From Chloroflexota bacterium (GTDB taxonomy: Bacteria; Chloroflexota; Dehalococcoidia; GIF9; UBA5629): a stretch of DNA of 8,109 nt. Numbering within the stretch: the stretch's first letter is position 1; every line of letters begins with the position of its first letter. The notes beneath the pieces are model-generated. The model had not been told where the DNA came from. It saw only the letters and a list, made by a program, of their open reading frames with translations, and did not search any database. The position numbers and the translations under genes are program-made. The DNA is taken from contig JAPLHJ010000130.1 of NCBI GenBank assembly GCA_026389675.1, positions 1 to 8,109 of the forward strand, written 5' to 3'. Of the stretch, positions 6,246-8,109 are shown in pieces.

Positions 6246-6770
6246 TTTAACCTTCTCCTCCTTTTTATCGCTTATGTAGCTTGGCGCTGATTTGGGCGTG
6301 GTGCCTCTTTTAACCTGCTGGTAATAGGCATAGGTTATCGGTTCGCCTTCCCTGATAACATCGGCGTCAACCAGTTGGCCTATGAAAATAGTATGGGTAT
6401 ATACGTCTTTCTGATCTATAACCCTGGCTTCAAGATAAGCCAGCGTATTATCGAGGACGATCGGGGCGCCGGTTTGGCCGGACCTGTACTTAACGCCGGC
6501 GAACTTATCGGTATCACGGCCGCTTTTAAATCCGAAGCCGCCTATGAAACTGAGTGGCGTCTCCTGGGACAGTATGGAAGCGGAAAAAATCTTGCTGGCG
6601 GAGATATATTCATGTGTCAGGTTATTGCGGTTGATAACGGCCTGGATAATCTGTGGCTCCGAACATATCTGGATGACCGTGTTGGCAACCTGGCCGTTGA
6701 TTTTGCCGTTATTGCCCGATGATACGATGAATAAACCATAGGTAAGCGAATACAGTGCCTTAGCGTTCAT
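6237..6770 (-). CDS. hrb: Hrb-like FMN-binding flavin reductase that has lost its rubredoxin domain
   Basis: Resembles the flavoreductase half of high-molecular-weight rubredoxin (Hrb, known from Moorella), which passes NAD(P)H electrons to the flavodiiron protein. The 177 residues form one FMN-binding split-barrel domain: LTYGLFIVSS (9-18), NGQVANTVIQI (25-35), NLTHEYI (50-56), FKSGRDTDKF (81-90), GAPIVLDNTLAYLE (101-114) and THTIFIGQLVDADV (125-138). The end, APSYISDKKEEKVKMD, is the kind of linker that leads into rubredoxin in Hrb, but TGA at 6239-6237 stops it. A broken rubredoxin end follows out of frame. The ATG has GAGGAG about 11 bases upstream, a little far. It lies between the rubrerythrin-like gene (75-base gap) and fprA (67-base gap), in one direction. 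It may still work as a flavoreductase with rubredoxin from elsewhere. Confidence 0.88.
   Translation of the reverse strand: MNAKALYSLTYGLFIVSSGNNGKINGQVANTVIQICSEPQIIQAVINRNNLTHEYISASKIFSASILSQETPLSFIGGFGFKSGRDTDKFAGVKYRSGQTGAPIVLDNTLAYLEARVIDQKDVYTHTIFIGQLVDADVIREGEPITYAYYQQVKRGTTPKSAPSYISDKKEEKVKMD
6251..6263 (-). promoter_or_regulatory. Shine-Dalgarno sequence of the lost rubredoxin, inside the flavoreductase gene
   Basis: AAGGAGGAGAAGG on the minus strand, followed after five bases by the ATG at 6245-6243. It is translated in the flavoreductase frame as part of KKEEKVKM. It looks like the original translation start of a rubredoxin; today it would lead only to a two-codon frame (Met-Asp-stop). 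Confidence 0.45.
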
Positions 6771-6794
6771 AACCGTCGACTCTCCTCGATATCA

Positions 6795-6807
6795 TTATGC
6801 TGCATAA
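6795..6807. repeat. Short perfect inverted repeat in the flavoreductase leader
   Basis: TTATGC and GCATAA flank a single central base in the 75-base gap between the rubrerythrin-like stop and the flavoreductase start. The compact dyad with no loop suits a protein-binding site more than a hairpin. No promoter elements are clear beside it and no second copy was found, so chance is possible. Confidence 0.3.
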
Positions 6808-6845
6808 CCTGTCTCCCGCATGACCGGTCTCAATAGGCATGTACA

Positions 6846-7376
6846 TCAAGCTCCGTCAAGGAGGTGATGTTCGGTGCGTGTAAACCAGTCAACCGGGTCC
6901 AACATATATTCTTTATAATCTATTAAGGCCAGGTAATGCCCCTGCTCCTCGGCTGAAACGGCCAACAGGAATTGCCGCACAATATCGGATCCGGATCCGC
7001 CGGCCTGCTTTTTGTAATAATCGCGGGATTTTATCTCCATCTCAAGGGCCTTTTCCACTGCGGCCAGTTCGCTTTTCTGTGCCTTTAACGTTTGTCCGGT
7101 GGTTTTTATCGCCTCTCTGAATATCGTGCCGATCCCGGATGTTTTATTCAGCCTGATGTGTTCCAGGGGCAGGCCCTTCTTTTCGGTGATGGACTTGTAG
7201 ATGGCTTCGAACCTGAAGCGGTGGTGATCTTCCTGGGTGGCCAGCCAGGCAAATAACTCTTTGCCCAGCCTGTTTTCACTTTGTTTGCCTGCAGCTAAGT
7301 AGAAATTTTTACCGTCCAGTTCCATCTGTATGGAAAATTTGACGGTTTCAATCAAGCTGGCGAATTCGTCTTTCAT
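6846..7376 (-). CDS. Rubrerythrin-like ferritin-family diiron protein (no rubredoxin domain)
   Basis: A single four-helix ferritin-like domain of 176 residues with a complete diiron set: E19 (QMELDGKNFY), E49xxH52 (QEDHH), E114 (EMEIKSRDYY) and E144xxH147 (EEQGHY). The C-terminus WFTRTEHHLLDGA (164-176) matches the end of many rubrerythrin-family proteins from anaerobes. Family members reduce H2O2 using rubredoxin or handle iron; since the C-terminal rubredoxin domain of classical rubrerythrin is absent, electrons must come from another protein. It is the first gene of the likely operon, behind an AT-rich promoter region. The ATG follows AAAGGA with seven bases between. The region around 77-102 between helices B and C (long crossover, Thr/Lys-rich) is less conserved. 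Exact substrate is inferred, not shown. Confidence 0.87.
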   Translation of the reverse strand: MKDEFASLIETVKFSIQMELDGKNFYLAAGKQSENRLGKELFAWLATQEDHHRFRFEAIYKSITEKKGLPLEHIRLNKTSGIGTIFREAIKTTGQTLKAQKSELAAVEKALEMEIKSRDYYKKQAGGSGSDIVRQFLLAVSAEEQGHYLALIDYKEYMLDPVDWFTRTEHHLLDGA

Positions 7377-7432
7377 ACCACTATCCTTTCAACAAGTATT
7401 TTGCCCCGATACCTCATCAAGCGTCAAAATAC

Positions 7433-7483
7433 ATTATATATCAATTTGTGCACACAATTATATCAACTATTTATATTTATCAA
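7433..7483 (-). promoter_or_regulatory. AT-rich promoter region for the oxygen-defence operon
   Basis: Minus-strand candidates: TTGATA (7483-7478) and TATAAT (7462-7457) only 15 bases apart, and another TATAAT (7438-7433) without a clear -35 partner. Either would give a leader of roughly 50-75 bases before the ATG at 7376. The region lies between a strong terminator and the first gene, which supports a promoter here, but the AT-richness makes exact boxes unsure. Confidence 0.4.
7443..7459. repeat. Near-palindrome overlapping the promoter, possible operator
   Basis: AATTTGTGCACACAATT: a perfect core TGTGCACA (7447-7454) with AATT on both sides, one base off symmetry. It would overlap the start point of transcription from the upstream -10 box (7462-7457), a usual place for a repressor site. 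The regulator is unknown. Confidence 0.35.
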
Positions 7484-7511
7484 GTAATGAAAGTCACATT
7501 TTAGTAAATAT

Positions 7512-7539
7512 AAAAAGGCTGGCCTCAAAGGCCAGCCTT
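7512..7539 (-). terminator. Intrinsic terminator of the two-CW gene
   Basis: AAGGCTGGCC (7515-7524) and GGCCAGCCTT (7530-7539) form a perfect ten-base-pair stem with a five-base loop. On the minus strand it is followed by a T run (CCTTTTTATATTT) about 22 bases after the stop codon of the two-CW gene. There is no T run on the plus-strand side, so it acts for minus-strand transcripts and separates this gene from the operon to the left. Confidence 0.9.
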
Positions 7540-7561
7540 CAGGACTCTGCGTTGCGTCTAA

Positions 7562-7900
7562 TTATTTTGCGACTTTTCCCAGCGTTGCGAGCTCTGTATC
7601 CATACCCTTGCCGAAGAGCTTCAACCTGATCGGTTCGTTGTTGCCGAACTTTTTATAAACCCGGCAAACTTCGCAGATGCTCGTATCTTTGCCGGTGGCG
7701 CCGTGATCATCAAGCTTGCAGTAGGTGCCTTCGATCTCCCAGCATGCCAGGAACTGATACCTGGTCGCAGGGCACTCCGCTTTGATCAGCTCGGGACAAT
7801 GGCATTTCTCCCAGCAGGGCTGTTTATCTGCCCAGAAGTTGAACTTGGAAGCATCCTGTTCCGCCTCGGTCTTTCGGGTTTTCTCAATTATTTCGGCCAT
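7562..7900 (-). CDS. Cysteine-rich two-CW domain protein, function unknown
   Basis: A 112-residue protein with eight cysteines: C29 and C53 are each followed by Trp (PCWEKCHCP, ACWEIEGTYC), then C33, C35, C43, C61, and C76xxC79 (ICEVCRVYKKFG). Two CW motifs with later Cys pairs match the small family annotated as two-CW domain proteins, found in anaerobes and deltaproteobacteria. The cysteines probably bind zinc or an iron-sulfur centre. No signal peptide or membrane segment is present. The N-terminus (1-25) is charged and probably flexible. The frame stays open upstream to 7999, but ATG 7900 follows AAAGGAGGT at a proper distance, while ATG 7906 is too close to it. It is a single-gene unit with its own terminator; the link to oxygen defence is only by position. 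Confidence 0.8.
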   Translation of the reverse strand: MAEIIEKTRKTEAEQDASKFNFWADKQPCWEKCHCPELIKAECPATRYQFLACWEIEGTYCKLDDHGATGKDTSICEVCRVYKKFGNNEPIRLKLFGKGMDTELATLGKVAK

Positions 7901-7907
7901 TGTCATG

Positions 7908-7916
7908 ACCTCCTTT
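7908..7916 (-). promoter_or_regulatory. Ribosome binding site of the two-CW gene
   Basis: AAAGGAGGT on the minus strand, with eight bases between GGAGG and the ATG at 7900-7898 but only two before the ATG at 7906. It fixes the start at 7900 and excludes the long extension to 7999. Confidence 0.7.
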
Positions 7917-8000
7917 TTTATTTGGGCTAAGTTTTCTTTACAGGTAAAATTTAACATGCGTGCGGTCACCGGCCATCCGCCCTTAAGCCTAATCTGCATT

Positions 8001-8014
8001 TGCGCAAAAGCGCA
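8001..8014. repeat. Small GC-rich hairpin upstream of the two-CW gene
   Basis: TGCGC-AAAA-GCGCA: five-base-pair stem with a four-base loop, about 100 bases before the two-CW start. There is no T run, so it is not a terminator. It overlaps a second palindrome, TTTGCGCAAA (8000-8009). Possibly regulatory or chance. Confidence 0.25.
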
Positions 8015-8029
8015 TAGATGGCCAATAAG

Positions 8030-8053
8030 GTATTAAGCCGAAATGCTTAATAC
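8030..8053. repeat. Perfect nine-base inverted repeat in the right-hand intergenic region
   Basis: GTATTAAGC (8030-8038) and GCTTAATAC (8045-8053) with a six-base spacer. The AT-rich arms and absence of a T run suggest a binding site for a dimeric regulator rather than a terminator. TTAAGCC-like sequence recurs inverted nearby at 7983-7989. The rest of 7901-8109 shows no gene I can support and no clear promoter. Confidence 0.4.
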
Positions 8054-8109
8054 GAGTTAAAGGATTTGGAATGCCCTGTCATTTGCTGCAAAATTAACCA
8101 TGATGCCCG

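Noticed and set aside
6774..6829. ACCGGT and similar short palindromes between the rubrerythrin-like and flavoreductase genes
   Set aside because: Six-base palindromes are expected by chance and show no link to promoter elements.
7377..7514. Possible small gene in the AT-rich gap
   Set aside because: No frame with ribosome site and convincing protein; the stretch fits terminator plus promoter.
7901..7999. N-terminal extension of the two-CW protein to 7999
   Set aside because: The extension has no ribosome site and covers the strong AAAGGAGGT placed for the ATG at 7900.

Overview
The window is a dense minus-strand gene block about oxygen, superoxide, iron and copper. The genes suggest an anaerobic or oxygen-tolerant bacterium. 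A superoxide reductase, a flavodiiron protein, a Hrb-type flavoreductase, a rubrerythrin-like diiron protein and a two-CW protein together are typical of strict anaerobes such as Chloroflexota/Dehalococcoidia-like lineages, Clostridia/Moorella-like acetogens and deltaproteobacteria. The sequence alone does not settle the phylum. I see no RNA gene, CRISPR array or insertion sequence.

All genes read right to left. From right to left: an AT-rich upstream region with two small inverted repeats (about 7901-8109); a cysteine-rich two-CW protein (7562-7900) closed by a strong intrinsic terminator (7512-7539); then a likely operon opened by an AT-rich promoter region. It holds a rubrerythrin-like diiron protein (6846-7376), a Hrb-like FMN flavoreductase (6237-6770), a wrecked rubredoxin remnant (6182-6245), a flavodiiron O2/NO reductase (4985-6169), a superoxide reductase with a rubredoxin-like N-terminus (4426-4968), and a Cu+-exporting P-type ATPase that reads in frame into a YHS metal-binding domain (1772-4426). 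A weak hairpin and a possible new promoter lie between the ATPase and a tandem di-ferritin-like protein (852-1691). An Fe/Mn superoxide dismutase (255-833) follows, then the start of a proline-rich lipoprotein that runs off the left edge (1-245).

Inferred joint function: NAD(P)H-derived electrons pass through the flavoreductase and a rubredoxin to the flavodiiron protein, which reduces O2 to water, and to the superoxide reductase. SOD is a second route for superoxide. The ferritin-like proteins could deal with iron and peroxide, and the ATPase exports Cu+, which is most toxic to exposed iron centres.

The most notable points are two junctions where a Shine-Dalgarno-plus-ATG is translated as linker. 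At the ATPase/YHS junction the result is an in-frame fusion with a retained internal start. At the flavoreductase/rubredoxin junction, the N-terminal half of rubredoxin is missing and the surviving C-terminal half is out of frame.
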